Positions 10,710 through 23,393 of a stretch of 64,000 bases of DNA are shown one piece after another; the first letter of the stretch is position 1; every line of letters starts with the position of its first letter. The stretch is taken from positions 46,170,494-46,234,493 of the forward strand of contig NC_053045.1 of NCBI RefSeq assembly GCF_003473485.1, given 5' to 3'. The notes beneath the pieces are model-generated. The model did not search any database, was not told the origin of the DNA, and worked only from the letters and a program-made list of their open reading frames with translations. This DNA comes from Medicago truncatula (lineage: Eukaryota; Streptophyta; Magnoliopsida; Fabales; Fabaceae). Both the position numbers and the translations under genes were made by a program.

Positions 10710-13700
10710 ATGGAAAAGGAGCCACTGCTCCCATCATATTTCAGCCCCAGAAAGAAGCTTTCACCATTACCATCTCAACTTTTTCCTTTACCAGAAAACG
10801 ATGAAATGGTTCTTCCTGTTACCCCTTCTGAGTTCAAGGATCGTCTCATTTTTGGTCCTTCACCAAGAGACCCTTCACCTTTGTCTGATGCCTTAACACT
10901 TTCACGTAATTCACCAAGTTCCTCTTCACATGATTTTGATTCATCACAACAGTCTCAACAACAACAATTGTCTTCTTGGTTAATTGATCCTAATTATCCA
11001 TGGAGGAAAACAAATTTACATCGGTCGAGAACCGCGCCAGCGATGGCTGTTATTAGTGATTTTAATCATCATGCATCTGATAAAAGACCTCAATTTGGTA
11101 GTCAATCTATTGTTCATCAAGCTGTTATTCTTCTTGTTCTTTATTTGGCTTTAGGGGTTGTTATTTATTGGTTTAATCGGCATAATTTTACAGCAACTGA
11201 AACTCATCCTATAGTTGATGCATTGTATTTTTGTATAGTTACAATGTGTACAATAGGGTATGGTGATATTACACCTAATAGTACTGCAACCAAGATTTTC
11301 TCTATATTGTTTGTGTTGATTGGTTTTGGTTTTATTGATATACTGCTAAGTGGAATGGTTAGTTATGTTCTTGATTTGCAAGAGAATCATTTGTTGAGGA
11401 CAGTGAAGGGAAGAGGGGCGAAGGATGGGAGGTCATATATAGTTGATGTGAAGAAAGGGAGGATGAGGATTAGGATGAAGGTGGCATTGGCATTGGGGGT
11501 AGTGGTACTTTGTATTGGACTCGGTGTCACGGTTATGCATTTTGTTGAAAGGCTTGGATGGGTAGATTCTTTTTATCTTTCGGTTATGTCTGTTACGACA
11601 GTTGGGTATGGTGATCATGCTTTCAAGACTTTGCATGGTCGTATCTTCGCCGCAATATGGTTGCTCGTGTCTACGCTTGCGGTTGCCCGAGCGTTCCTTT
11701 ATTTGGCTGAGGCGAGAGTGGATAAGCGGCATAGGAGGATGGCTAAGTGGATTCTTGGTCAGGATATGACCGTTGCTGAGTTTCTTGCTGCTGACATGGA
11801 CAATAATGGATTTGTGAGGTATGGATTAATACGTTCCCATTGCATAAAGTTTAAGTTATTTTTTATACCAATAATATGTTTCCATTGCATAAAGGTTAAA
11901 TTATTTTTTATACCAATAAATAAATGTTTCTGTCTGTGAAAGTAGAACATGAAATATACACTAGTTAGGTATTCAATATACTTTTTCTTTTCGTAACCAA
12001 CATGCTTTTCGGACTTTATTCTGAAGTGTGAATTTTGTATCTGCACAACTGCATACAAACATTTTCAATATACTTTAATCTCTGCTATTCAATTCAATTC
12101 AGAGAAATTGTTTGTGGTTGACTATCTGTTTACTGAATTTATAATCTCTATATCATATCATATCATATGAGACATGATGTTACCATAGAGCATGTGGTGT
12201 CCGTACTACACCTATATGTAGGACTAGTCCTTGCTTGAGTGTTGAGCTTTCCCCCGAAAGGTATCATCATGTTAATGGTCAGGGACAAAATGATATTAGC
12301 AACGGGACTAAAATACTGATAACATGAGTAGTATGGGTAGAAACTGTGTGCTGAACCTCGGTGGTTATTATAGTAGCGTTCAATGACTGACTATGAATGT
12401 GAAACCTGGTGAAGTAATTTTCCTGAGGTCTGCATGCCTTGCTCATACCCCATGGTAATATATTGCGTATGAAATAACTTTGTATATAGTGCTTCGTTGA
12501 TGCCCATGTTTATACTTCTCCTAGAATTCAGGACTATTTAAATTGAGCATCTGTAATCATGCATAGCCTACAGAGAGTGCGCTAGTATTAGATTACTGTG
12601 TTTTGAAAACCGCCTTTCCAGATTTGTATTTGAGAGAAAAAAAGCATCTTGAGTGTGTGCTTGAAAATTTGACAGGGAAGTAGAAAGTGAATTGATTCAT
12701 AGTCCGTCATAGATGGGATAAATTCAACTTCCTGTTTCAAGGTTGACAGCTAGTAGTTATTATGTGCAGTACTTGGAGGTTGATGAAGCTTCCTTTGTTC
12801 ACCCTACTTCCTAAGAGCAGTAGATTTAGTTGCTAGTTAGTGGTTGGTTGTATATGTATGTTTTTTGTATTTGGTTGGTAGGATGACCACATTTGGAGGT
12901 CTAATGTTATAAGGTTCAATCTGTTAGACCATATAATCATTGGAAAAGGAGACAACACATGATATATTTGTTAGAATATATATAAAAAAAATCTCATAAA
13001 ATTTGGCAGGAGTATTTTAGGTTTTCTCTTAGGATTAGTTTCCGTGTTTCTTCACATTATATTATTTGTTTCCTTTAGTTAGTACTAGGAGCCTAGAGTA
13101 TAATAGAAAATCATAATCACAATTCAAAACCTTTTGTCCTTCTCTTCCCTCCATCCTCATATAAAACTCTATAACTACAACACATTCTCAGTGCGGTATC
13201 ATCCTTTATGATCTGTTTCCCAAATTTCTTGAAGTCTGGTACTATAATAACTTAACAATGTCATTATCTCCACTATTCTTTTATTGTTAGTTGAGCCTAA
13301 ATTTCAGCCACGTTTTATCTCGCAAGTCCTCTCATTGTTAGCCGATTTTTCACCTTCTACTTCTGCATGTCTCGAAAGCCTTAGATTAGTTCTCACTGTC
13401 GCGCTCTTTTTTGGTAGCCTTCCACTATCTTGGATAAAATTTAAACCTGACTGTTCCAAATGCAATCTGGCCTCGACTATCCCAGATGAAGTTTGATCCC
13501 AATTGTTCCAAATTCAGTCCAGCCTGAACTATTTTAGATGTAGATTGGCCTTGGATATTTCAGATTAGCGATGAACCAGCTGTAGTTCATATCAATATCC
13601 TATTGTGAGTTATACCAATAGTGATTTCTCCTATCGTATTGATAAGGCATGCTATGATGGAATATCCGTGCTGTGATGCAGATGAGCCTTGGTTTCAATT

Positions 13701-16700
13701 TCTTTTATTATTATTGGTATACTAAATTTTCTTGTGGTTTAATGCTTCTAAATGTTGTTCTTGGTGGATTTGGAGAAGTTTTAATCCTTGCTGTATAATT
13801 GTGATGATCATCTTCAGTCCAATAATGCAAAGGATAAGGGAATATTACCGGTTTCGCAGGTGAACCATGAATTTGAGGGGTTAATAGAACTTAGAAGCAT
13901 ATTGGAGGAGGCGAAAGGGGGCACACATGGTGAAGGATTCAGGTTATGATTGTTAGGCAAGGTGTGGGCCCCACGAGGGGTGAGGGAAGTCGGGAATCTG
14001 TAATGAGAGGGAGAGGAGGAATAGGAGCAATGTAGTCAAGATTGTGTGCCAGCACGTAAGATCGTATGATCCTACAATCATTGGCCATAGAAGCGTGCTG
14101 CGATTCAGGCAAGATGCCGGAGGTGCGCTATCACGAGTTCGGAGCAGGATCCTAATGTGTTTCGTGTTGGGTTACCTATTCCGCAACGGGCCTTGCTGAA
14201 ACGGGTCAGGTTTTGCGGAAGAAACAAATAGTTTTAAAACGCATAAAACCCTTCATCCATCCCCCCTTCTTACTTCAAACAGATCCCTAACTCCCTGAGA
14301 CGCCGTCCTCTGATTCTCACCCTCCTTGCGACACTGTTCTCTCTTCCTCCCCTGTTTTCAATCAGCTTCACTTGGTTTTTATGAACTTATGGAATGATGG
14401 TTATGGATTTTTAATTAACTTAGTTTAATGTTGGGATTTAGAGGAAATCACATGTTTATGTGTGTGTTTGTATATATATAAGTACAATTTTACCCTTTTA
14501 TGATTCATGTTACAATCTTTCACTGCCTTCCCAATCCTACTTAGGGCATTGTGTTTGACTATATTGAAAAGGAGAGGCAGAGAGGTTTTATCATTGAGGT
14601 TGTGGCTTATGCTTTGGCAGGAATACAGCCGGATCCTTGATTTCCTTGGTCATTTTCCTTTTTCATTTCTGATACCCAGATACTTCATTTCGGTATATAG
14701 AGTGATGCACCCTCCTTGCGACACTGTATTCATTTACTTCATTTGGAATATTACTTCTCTTAGTTATTATTCTTTGATTGCTGTTTCTATTAGATTGTTT
14801 TCCCTGAAATTCGCATCGATGTTTATTCCAGTGAGTCTCATACGAACCAGTTCTTGGTGTTGATGGTCTTCCCAACCATCTTGCTAAGTTGTCTTTCCAG
14901 TAATGCTCACCTCTCTGGCGTCTCCATTATCCCTGAGTTTCCTTTCTAGCTATGTTTGAAGCCCAAATTATATGTTCATGTTTAAGGATTTATTTGTAAC
15001 AAGTTCAAAACTTAATAAGCTTTAGCTTTAGCTTAATAAACTTAACAAGCTCATAAATATGCCCATTTTACTATTGTGTTCCCACGTTGTAAAAATTAAC
15101 ATAACAGTTTCCATTTTTTTTAGTAATAAGTCATAAGGTCTATCAATGTAACCACCCACTTCTTTGAAAAGAATCCTAGGAATAAAAATTGGCAACCAAA
15201 CACTTTTCTTAAAAATTCCTAGGAATAAATTCTCATTATATTTTCCTGGGAAAGTTAATTCCAGGGAGAAATTTTTGCATCCGGGAAACAAACACCCCCT
15301 TAGAATTGGTTTCCATGCTTCTTTATATTTCACGATTTGCTTCTTTATTCAGTTAAGATTAGGAATCTAGTTGTTATAATGATTAATTTTCTTGTTTTAT
15401 TAGGACTAAGAATCAAGTATTAATATTTATATAACTGTTAGTGCTTAGTCTTTATATTTCATGATTAGTTTCCTTATTTAGTAATTGATAGATTTTTGGC
15501 AAGTGTACCAAATACTATCGAAGTAGTAAAAATATTGTTCCCACGAGGACTGTGTTAATCTCAATTTAGAAATAAAGTAAATATTTAGGATGTATAAATT
15601 ATTTTGTTTAGATTTTATTTGATTGCATAAAATTAAATAACATAAAATAAAGATTGAGCTAGAAAATATAGATTTGGTTAGAAAATATGAAGAGAGATGA
15701 GATCAGGTCTTTCGAATCATCTATGTTCCCCTAATTGGTATACTGCATCTATTCTTATGAATGATTTTCTAGTTCCATGATAGTAAACAAAATAGTCATA
15801 ATCAATCCCTTGAGTTAGGACTCTCTTCTCAAACTACAGCCCCTAATTCCTTAGGTGGTCTAATAATCTTTGAAGGTTTTAGCACGTTAACCTAATATCA
15901 CTAATGAAGGATTATCCATTCCTAGTATAACCATGATTATTAGAACAATTCAATTCTATCAGTAGAAAGCTATGGTCAGTAGTCATTCATTCTCACTAAA
16001 TCAGGTTTATATTTGATCAGGATATAAAAAGCATTAAGAACAATTGAATTGAATAAAAACTAGATTGTCATTCACAATAAATAGAGTTTCACAGCAACAT
16101 GGTTCAACAAGGGTTACAAAGAATCATCTCAGACCTAATCTCTAAGAGATTTAGCTACTCATAATTGAGTTTACAAATAGCATAATCATTAGTGGAATCA
16201 AAACATACATGATCTGATAGAAGGTTGAAGAAATTGCCCTCCTAGCCGTCTTTAGGTCTCAAAATCGCACTTTGCTCTCTCCAATTCGTAACACTTGTCT
16301 TTGGAATAGACTTCAGCTTAAATAGGCACAGAATTTCGCCTAAAATTGTGTCACGTTTTAAGTAAATCGTGCCACGATTCTCCTTGAATCGCAAATCACT
16401 GAATTAGGGTTTCCTCAGATCGTGCCACGATTATACGATTATGCCATCGTGACACGATTTCTTCAATGTCGAAGCTTGATTTTGGTCTTCTAAAATCGTG
16501 TCACGTTTTTACCAAATCGTGACACGATTCTCTTCTTTGTATTTTCTTCAGTTTTCTACTATTTTGCTGCATAAATTGCCTTGTGAACTCCAATTTGTGA
16601 TCAAAATACATATAAAAAGACTCTAAAAATAGCGAATGACTGACTGTCATCAATAATGATTAGGCATGTAGTTGCTATATCTATTCTATGGATAGGTCTG

Positions 16701-17851
16701 AGTGAAATGCTACTAGGAGCTGTTTAAGTTGATGTTTGTAGTAATTATAAACCACTAGACGATATAACTTGCACTAATTTACCAGTCTATCTGCATGTTG
16801 TTATTTTTCATTCATACGGTTACAAATGGACGGAGATGGTAGAGTCCTTTTAGTTAGAGGTTTGGGTATATGGGGATTGGATCCGTGAAACATCCATAAA
16901 GGAAGGTAAACTAAATGAAGGAAAGTCCTATAGTTAGAGGTAGAGGGAGATTAAGAAAAACTGCAAGTCATATTAAGTATTTGGATTTTAAAAACTGTAT
17001 TCCTCTTGGCAAGTTGTGCATGCTTGTCAAATAGTGAAAAAAAAAAGTATAGAACAAAAAAATTATTAAGCATATGGGCTTGCCACAACAAAATATGTGA
17101 AACAGTCGAGATCCAGAGACATTTTGGACAGGATATGGCATAAGAAGCGATGGGCTGACAGCGAAGCAACAAGACTTAACAACCCTTTCTTACTGCTGCC
17201 AGTGTATGACTTGAAAAGAACAAATCTTCATATGTGAATCACTAGCATTTTCTAAGAGAGGAAGAAAAAAGCTCGAGGGATATTGAAACCATATCGTTTT
17301 AAGTTTATGATTAAAATTGCTCAAGGTGTTGAATTTTATGATCAGGTCGTACTCATAAGAGGTTAGTTGTTTTGGTGCCTTCTCCCATATATATCAGCCC
17401 GCAAAACATTTTATATAGAAAAAAAGAAGACTGAGGCTACATGACATCTAGGCTTATTTATTGTGTGTATCGTATCAGTTTCTTATGACATTAGTACTTG
17501 GCCAATTTTGGGTGCTTCACTGGAATACTGGATAATACATAATTGAATTCTTTTGACAATGGAAAGCCTGATCAAGTGCCTTTTCTTGTTTGAACCATGT
17601 TCTTTAACTTTTATCCTAGTAATACTTGTTAATTTATTTTGATTGAATTTGATTACACTTATCTAGTGCATTTGCTGAATATGTTAAGTTTTTGGTTATG
17701 CAGTAAATCAGAATACGTTATATACAAGCTCAAGGAGATGGGAAAAGTGACGGAGAAGGACATCATGCAGATCAGTGAGAAGTTTGATAGACTAGATACC
17801 GGAAACTGTGGAAAAATAACACTTGGTGATCTCATGGAGGGTCATAGTTGA
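10710..17851 (+). CDS. TPK3: Two-pore potassium channel, TPK3-like
   Basis: Two exons, 10710-11818 and 17704-17851, give 418 aa. The N-terminus (about 130 aa) is cytosolic and carries RSRTAP at 105-110, which fits the mode-1 14-3-3 binding site that regulates plant TPKs. Two pore units follow: a helix at about 134-153 and filter GYGD at 183-186, then a helix at about 257-277 and filter GYGD at 299-302. Two GYGD filters mark a K+-selective two-pore channel that works as a dimer. A canonical Ca2+-binding EF-hand (D362-x-D364-x-N366-G...E373) spans the splice junction. A second, weaker EF-hand follows (DTGNCGKITLGD). GYGDITPNSTATK and the second-pore region resemble TPK2/TPK3, which are placed in vacuolar or thylakoid membranes. 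Without splicing, the frame would stop at 11939 and lose both EF-hands. The 5885 bp intron is unusually long and full of retroelement debris. Confidence 0.93.
11835..11920 (+). repeat. Tandem duplication at the start of the TPK intron
   Basis: A segment reading CCATTGCATAAAG, a TTAA(G/A)TTA stretch, then TTTTTTATACCAATAA occurs twice with a period of about 46 bp, starting only 17 bases inside the intron. Confidence 0.8.
12968..13210 (+). mobile_element. Degenerate Ty1/copia-type LTR with primer-site remnant, in TPK intron
   Basis: It begins TTGTTAGAATATA. It contains GGATTAGTTTCCGTG and TATTTGTTTCCTTTAG, and ends before GTGCGGTATCATCC, which resembles the TGGTATCAGAGC primer-binding site (initiator tRNA-Met) of copia elements. 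Related pieces occur at about 15305-15485 and 60540-60800. The limits are approximate and no target duplication was found. The next 1 kb holds no intact gag or pol frame. Confidence 0.4.
14318..14727 (+). repeat. 20 bp direct repeat 390 bp apart
   Basis: The 20-mer starting CACCCTCCTTGCG is identical at 14318-14337 and 14708-14727 in the TPK intron. The flanks are not alike over any length I can see. Possibly two pieces of one rearranged retroelement. Confidence 0.7.
15486..16652 (-). mobile_element. Probable solo LTR (1167 bp) in TPK intron
   Basis: The plus-strand ends are TGATAGATTTTTGGCAAG and GACTGTCATCA. The flanks are GTAAT (15481-15485) and ATAAT (16653-16657), a 5 bp duplication with one change. 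On the minus strand it starts TGATGACAGTCAG and ends GTACACTTGCCAAAAATCTA plus TCA, a layout common in plant LTRs. It has no coding capacity. It carries a cluster of palindromes AATCGTG(C/A)CACGATT at 16365, 16419, 16446 and 16515, plus two half copies. Confidence 0.65.
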
Positions 17852-18673
17852 TGAGCTTGATCAGCATCGGGGCTATCCAAGGAGCAAGGGGAGTCTAAAT
17901 CCATTGTTGTCACATAAAAATGGGACTGCCAGATCCTCAAGTTGCATGCTGATTAGTGTAGACCACATTTGATGGAAACTTTTTCTTTTGAGGGTTAGGA
18001 AGGATAATAGATTATCAAGTAACATACTGGTGATTTCCCCTCCCATACCCTTTTGTCGCACAATGAGTAACTTGACGAGGCACGATATGCTGGTGAAATT
18101 CTGAGTTCTTTTGCCGGCATTTTGCAATTGATCTTAATGGAATTCCGGTATTATCAATTACAGTATAGTTAGGTTGATGAGATGGCTTGTGGTAATGGAG
18201 GGGGCAATTTTGGTTGGTTAAATAATTATTTTGTACATATTCTTTTTGAAAATGTATGTCTTTATTCTTTATGATATCTCTTGATTAATTGTGCAAATCA
18301 ATATGGAACATCTTGGTATTGTTTTTGCCAAGATGATTCAATTAGCCAAGGTTGTAGTTCCCGTTTAGCTGCTGAGTCGCGAGATATTACTTCCAGTTGT
18401 AATTGTTTTAGAATGCTTTATATTGTGCACATGCCTTCCAAAGCAAGTAATATGAAATTTTTAAGGTGATCAGTCGTTTCTAATAGGTTACCATCTCTTT
18501 AAAGTCGTTTCTAATGCAACAAATACTGTTGAGATTTGGCATGAAACTGTCATAACAAAGGTCTCAAGATTTGAGTTTGTCCTAGAGAATCTTGAAATCT
18601 CCTTGGACCTTGGTTAAGTCAGCATTTGACCAAACTGTTAAAAGTAAGAAAATACTAGTGTCTTCCAATGATG

Positions 18674-18718
<45 letters not shown>
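18674..18718. repeat. Compound (CT)n(TA)n microsatellite
   Basis: About 12 CT units run directly into about 11 TA units. Confidence 0.95.
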
Positions 18719-21358
18719 ATTGTCATAGATCTACTGTATACCACGGAAACATGCATTATTGGGATTACAAGGGAAAAATATTCATGGCTAGGCCACATAC
18801 ATAAGCTAACCAGGACAAAAACTTAAGATGTAGATTCATTTTATATTCCTCCCTGACTGATCCTATCGGGGAATAATAATTAAGCGTTTTAGAAGGAGAC
18901 TTCGGATTGTATGCACTCACAAATTTCACACATTCACGCGGTTAACAAAATTATTAGTTGTTGAATTAAAATCGGATGATTTAATTCTTTTTTTTTTTAA
19001 AAAAAATCTAAAATAGTGAGTTTAAAATTTAGATTGTCTAATTTCAATCAAACAATGACTAAAATACCAACTATATAGATGTGAGAGATTGTTGATTGTA
19101 GGCAATCTAAAATTACTAGATGAGTGAGTGCATTTCAGTGGTGGGCTAAAAAATTTATCTAAAAAGCCTGACATCTTTGACAAATTTTGAACATTCCAAA
19201 AATTTAAACCTTTTGACTTGTCAAGCTATATAGCCCTTTCATACTTTTGAGCAACTTGATTGTTCTTCCACAACTAGTTTATAAATTTATACAACATATA
19301 TAATTAAGTTCTGGTTGCATCTTTTGTAGTGGTTTCATTTTGATGGAAGAAGCATCAAGTAAGCCACCAAACAAAAAGAAAATGACAAAAACACATAGTA
19401 CTAGTCAAAGGTACACATTATCTATGACTTGTGCAGTCTTTTGACCATTAAGAAAAATATTGAAAGCATATTAAACAACAAAGTTCAAGGTAAACTCACC
19501 TTGGCAGCATTCTCCATGTTAATTGTTTGACAAAGTTATCTTTGGCACAATTGGAAGAGGTTAATTGAGTGAGATAAAATAAAACAAACAAGTCATAGAT
19601 TCTTAAGTGATTAAAAAACATGTGAATGTGACTGATTGTTAGCATAAAGTAGGCTAGTTGGAATTAGGTAAGTATTATCATTAACCAATTGAATTTTGGA
19701 CTATTATTTAAATGATAGACTATGCTTTTTTGGTTTTCATTCATAGTATGAAAAGGGACTTAATTTGTAGTACTATAGATAAAAAGAAAGAATTAGGTGT
19801 GGTTTTTTGATTTTGTTCTCAAAAGGCTGCTTTCATTATGTTTTCTTTTAACATTTTCTTTTTATTTTGTTTAGCTTGTTTTTGTATAAGCAACAATCAT
19901 TATTTATGTTTCCATCTTGGAAAAACAAACAAAATAGCAATGATAGTGGGTAATTATGTTTATGAGAATTCAACCAAATTCATTGTTGAATAGAAAGTTC
20001 AACATAATTGGGTTTTACTAGTACATCTGTGACTTAGTAAACGTTTGTAAATTTCAAAAGCTTCTTTTGGGTTTTGGAAGAATCAATCAAACCAATCTCA
20101 GTTGCATGATCTTGATTTCTCACTGTGTTCTAGAAGTTTATTACTTGAGTTTTTTTAACAACGTTAGTTAGATATAGTTAAAGATTTGTTAGTATTGATT
20201 GCAATTTTGATTGTTGTAAATACATATACTTAATTAGGATCAAATACATATACTTAATTTATTATATACCTTATAACTAAATGAAATTTTGCAAGCTTTT
20301 TATCGCCCCAAAATTTTGAAGTTTTAAGCCCTAATTTGGATCGTTTGGCCCTTTACCCGACTCAAGCTTGTTGTAAATGTGCTTTGACTTGCGAAGATTT
20401 CATCTTTTTTATTTCTCAAAGTGGTGTCCCACGCGACTGTAATTTTTGTTTAGTTAATTATTACTATTAGTGATATTTTGGTAAATTATTGTATTCCTCG
20501 CTCACAACTCTAAATCCTAACATTTTAAAATAATTGATATTCATTTAAAAGACCGATATACGGTTTTTCATACAAACTCACCATGGATCAAAACCCATAT
20601 GAAATAGTTAAAAGGATGAGTCAAGTATAAATCCCCCACTTATATATGTAACACTATTTCACATTTTAAGTATTGACATGGTTTTTCATCTGTTTAATCA
20701 CACTGAAAATGGCACGGATCATGAAAGTGATTGAAACAATCTGTGAAATGAGTATCACATTTGCATATAACAGAAATCAGAACAAAAGTTGACAATTCTT
20801 TAAGAAGGAAGGGAGAAAGGCATACGGTAAAAAAGTGACCAGACATGACTACGTCAAATTAAACTTTAACTACTATAGTACAATTTTTTACAATTAACGA
20901 TTCTGACTAATACGTACTTAATTATTAATTTAGAAAAAAAGGACTATTTCTTTCTCGATCATGCTAAGTGGAAAGTATTATAGTAGGTAGAACAGTCAAT
21001 AATATGCTTGACTTATGAAAGAATCAAATCAAAGAGGAACCTTTCACATTATTAAAGACTCAACTCTAATGTGGAAGCATTGGAAGCCGTGCTGCCGTAT
21101 ACTATGAATAAATATATTTATACTTATACATCAACGATTATATGATAAAATATATTAAAAAAATTAGGGCAAGTTGGAACATTCCAAGTGGCGAAAATGT
21201 GTCTATGATTGATAAAATGTTTGACTTTAGCCTTCAAGTCAAATTGGAAATAATTATTAAGAAGAAAAAATTTAAATGAGTTAGAGGCCAAAAAGTGATT
21301 AGTGATGTGGATTGATTTACTAGCATATATTATGCTGTAAGACTAGGAAATAGTCATC

Positions 21359-21421
21359 AAAACTTGTGGAATACTTCTTTATCCACACAAAAAAAAAAAA
21401 AAAAAAAAACTTGTGGAGTAC
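21359..21421 (+). mobile_element. Tail-only retro-insertion, 16 bp duplication
   Basis: AAAACTTGTGGAATAC (from 21359) and AAAACTTGTGGAGTAC (ending 21421) differ at one base. Between them lies TTCTTTATCCACAC followed by a run of A. Same layout as the insertion at 2050-2106. Confidence 0.6.
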
Positions 21422-23393
21422 AGAAAACTTGTTATTCAAGTTAAATTCAGTGCACTATGTAGAAAGGCTTTTCTACTAGATAAGAATTGCTTTGTCTAAT
21501 GAAATTTTCTATGAGTCACCCCTCCCTCTCTCTCTCTCTATTATTGCTAAAGTTTCATTGAATTTGAAAGCAATAATTTGTCAAGAATATGATCAATAAA
21601 ACTCTTTCCCATCTTAATTTTTTGAGGAAGAAAACCCACTATTATAGTTAATATAACAGAGTGAGATTAAGTCATCTAAGCTTGGGCGGTTGCGGTATAA
21701 AATTGCTAGTACTTAATTAGCTCTTTCTTACTTTAGGCTTCATCATAGAGGGGACATGAGATTGAGAGAAATCACAAACCAAGATTAAACTAATGATAAT
21801 GATAATTTTGTCTAGTGTATTAGTCAACCCCATTTACTTTTAGAACTTGGGATGAGTTTAACCCAATTCTTACAAATTCGATTTGTAACCTTGAGTATTT
21901 CATTTATAAGTTCATTTTTAATTCTCATTTTATCAAATGTAAGACTATTAACACAAGTATACCTCACATTTAAGATTGAACACATGGAGCATAACTCGAG
22001 TGATTTGATAATGTCGATTCTAAAAACAAGTGGTTTAACGAATTATAGATAGACTCCAATATTATCCTAAAATTTAGGTTAGCCTAACTCACCTTACAAA
22101 ACAATTGTGTTATTTAAACACCATATATATTCGTATTGTATGTGACCCAATACATATTTTTTTTTCTATCTCTCACTTTTTTTTCTTTCTTTTCAACAAC
22201 TCTCACAACTAAAGAGTAGTAATTTATTTTGACATGAAAAATTTGATTTCTAAGAATATTAACTTCATCCAAATTTGTTGGACTAATTAAAGGTACGGTT
22301 TCTGAGATTAACCGAATTGTACTTGCCACCAACAACGATGTTAAGATAGCACTTTCACAGTCCTTTTAGTTTGATTAATGGTGTATAGTATTTTGCGTGA
22401 CAATCACATATTCCTACTTGCTCATGCAACCGTTATAAATGCAAATTATAGGTTGTACCGTTGTAAGTTGGTTCACCGGCCTAGCTTTAGAGTATTGATT
22501 GATTGATAAGAAACTTGTAATTTTCTGTGTAAATTAATGTGCTTGTTCTATAACTATAACTTCAGAAATTGAAAATTATATGCAGCATAAAGTATAAAGC
22601 AGGGTTCTACTTCTAATATTCTATGCATGTGACAAGTTCTTTTAAAAAAAAGTTTGTGCCAGTCTTCCCTTTGGTGGAGTATTGTGGAGTTAAATTTTGT
22701 CACATTATGAAAAAATTTGCCCTAAAAAAATAGGTGTTGTTCAAAGTTCAAACCATATACATGCATATATATTATCTTCTTGCTTGTCACTGATGGACCC
22801 TAAACCATGTGATATGCCACGTGACAGTCATGGTGACCTATATCCAACTTCTCTTCAATTTCTTTCTTGAATATTACATTCCATCAGCTTGACTTTGTGA
22901 CATGCATGTTATCTTTAACATAATCTTCTTTAATTTCTATTTCTATTTCTATTAATATACATGTTGTACCAAACCAACATTCTATGCATATTTTGATGCA
23001 TCATCACATTACGCCTCTAAAATTAATTTTCACCTGCAAATACCTCACAGCTAGCATATCCTAATATCAATCACACTGACATCAATGTCATCATGTTCAA
23101 CGTGTGACAACTATATTATTGCCTCAAACCCCACCTTAATTAGTGTATAATATTAGCATGAAGCATGGTCAATTAGGGTCCGAGCCACACAAATCAAATT
23201 ACATCATCATGTAGCAAATAGCAGTATTTGTTATACACGTTTTTTTCTTGACCAAGTTATATGTTATATATGCTATTAAATACACCATGTTATTCAAAAA
23301 ATTAAATTAATCACAGAAATTTATTAGAAGAAAATTGTTAAATTTCTTTCTCATTTCGTCACTTTTTTTTTTGGATATATCTCGTCACAAAAT

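Noticed and set aside
11819..11939. Read-through of the TPK first exon to a 409 aa protein as the main product
   Set aside because: The tail is made of a repeated intron sequence, and splicing to 17704 restores a canonical EF-hand and the known family end.
15142..15300. End-like sequence AACAAACACCCCC with GGAAT-rich repeats in the TPK intron
   Set aside because: Looks like half of a MITE, but the other end and the target duplication were not found.
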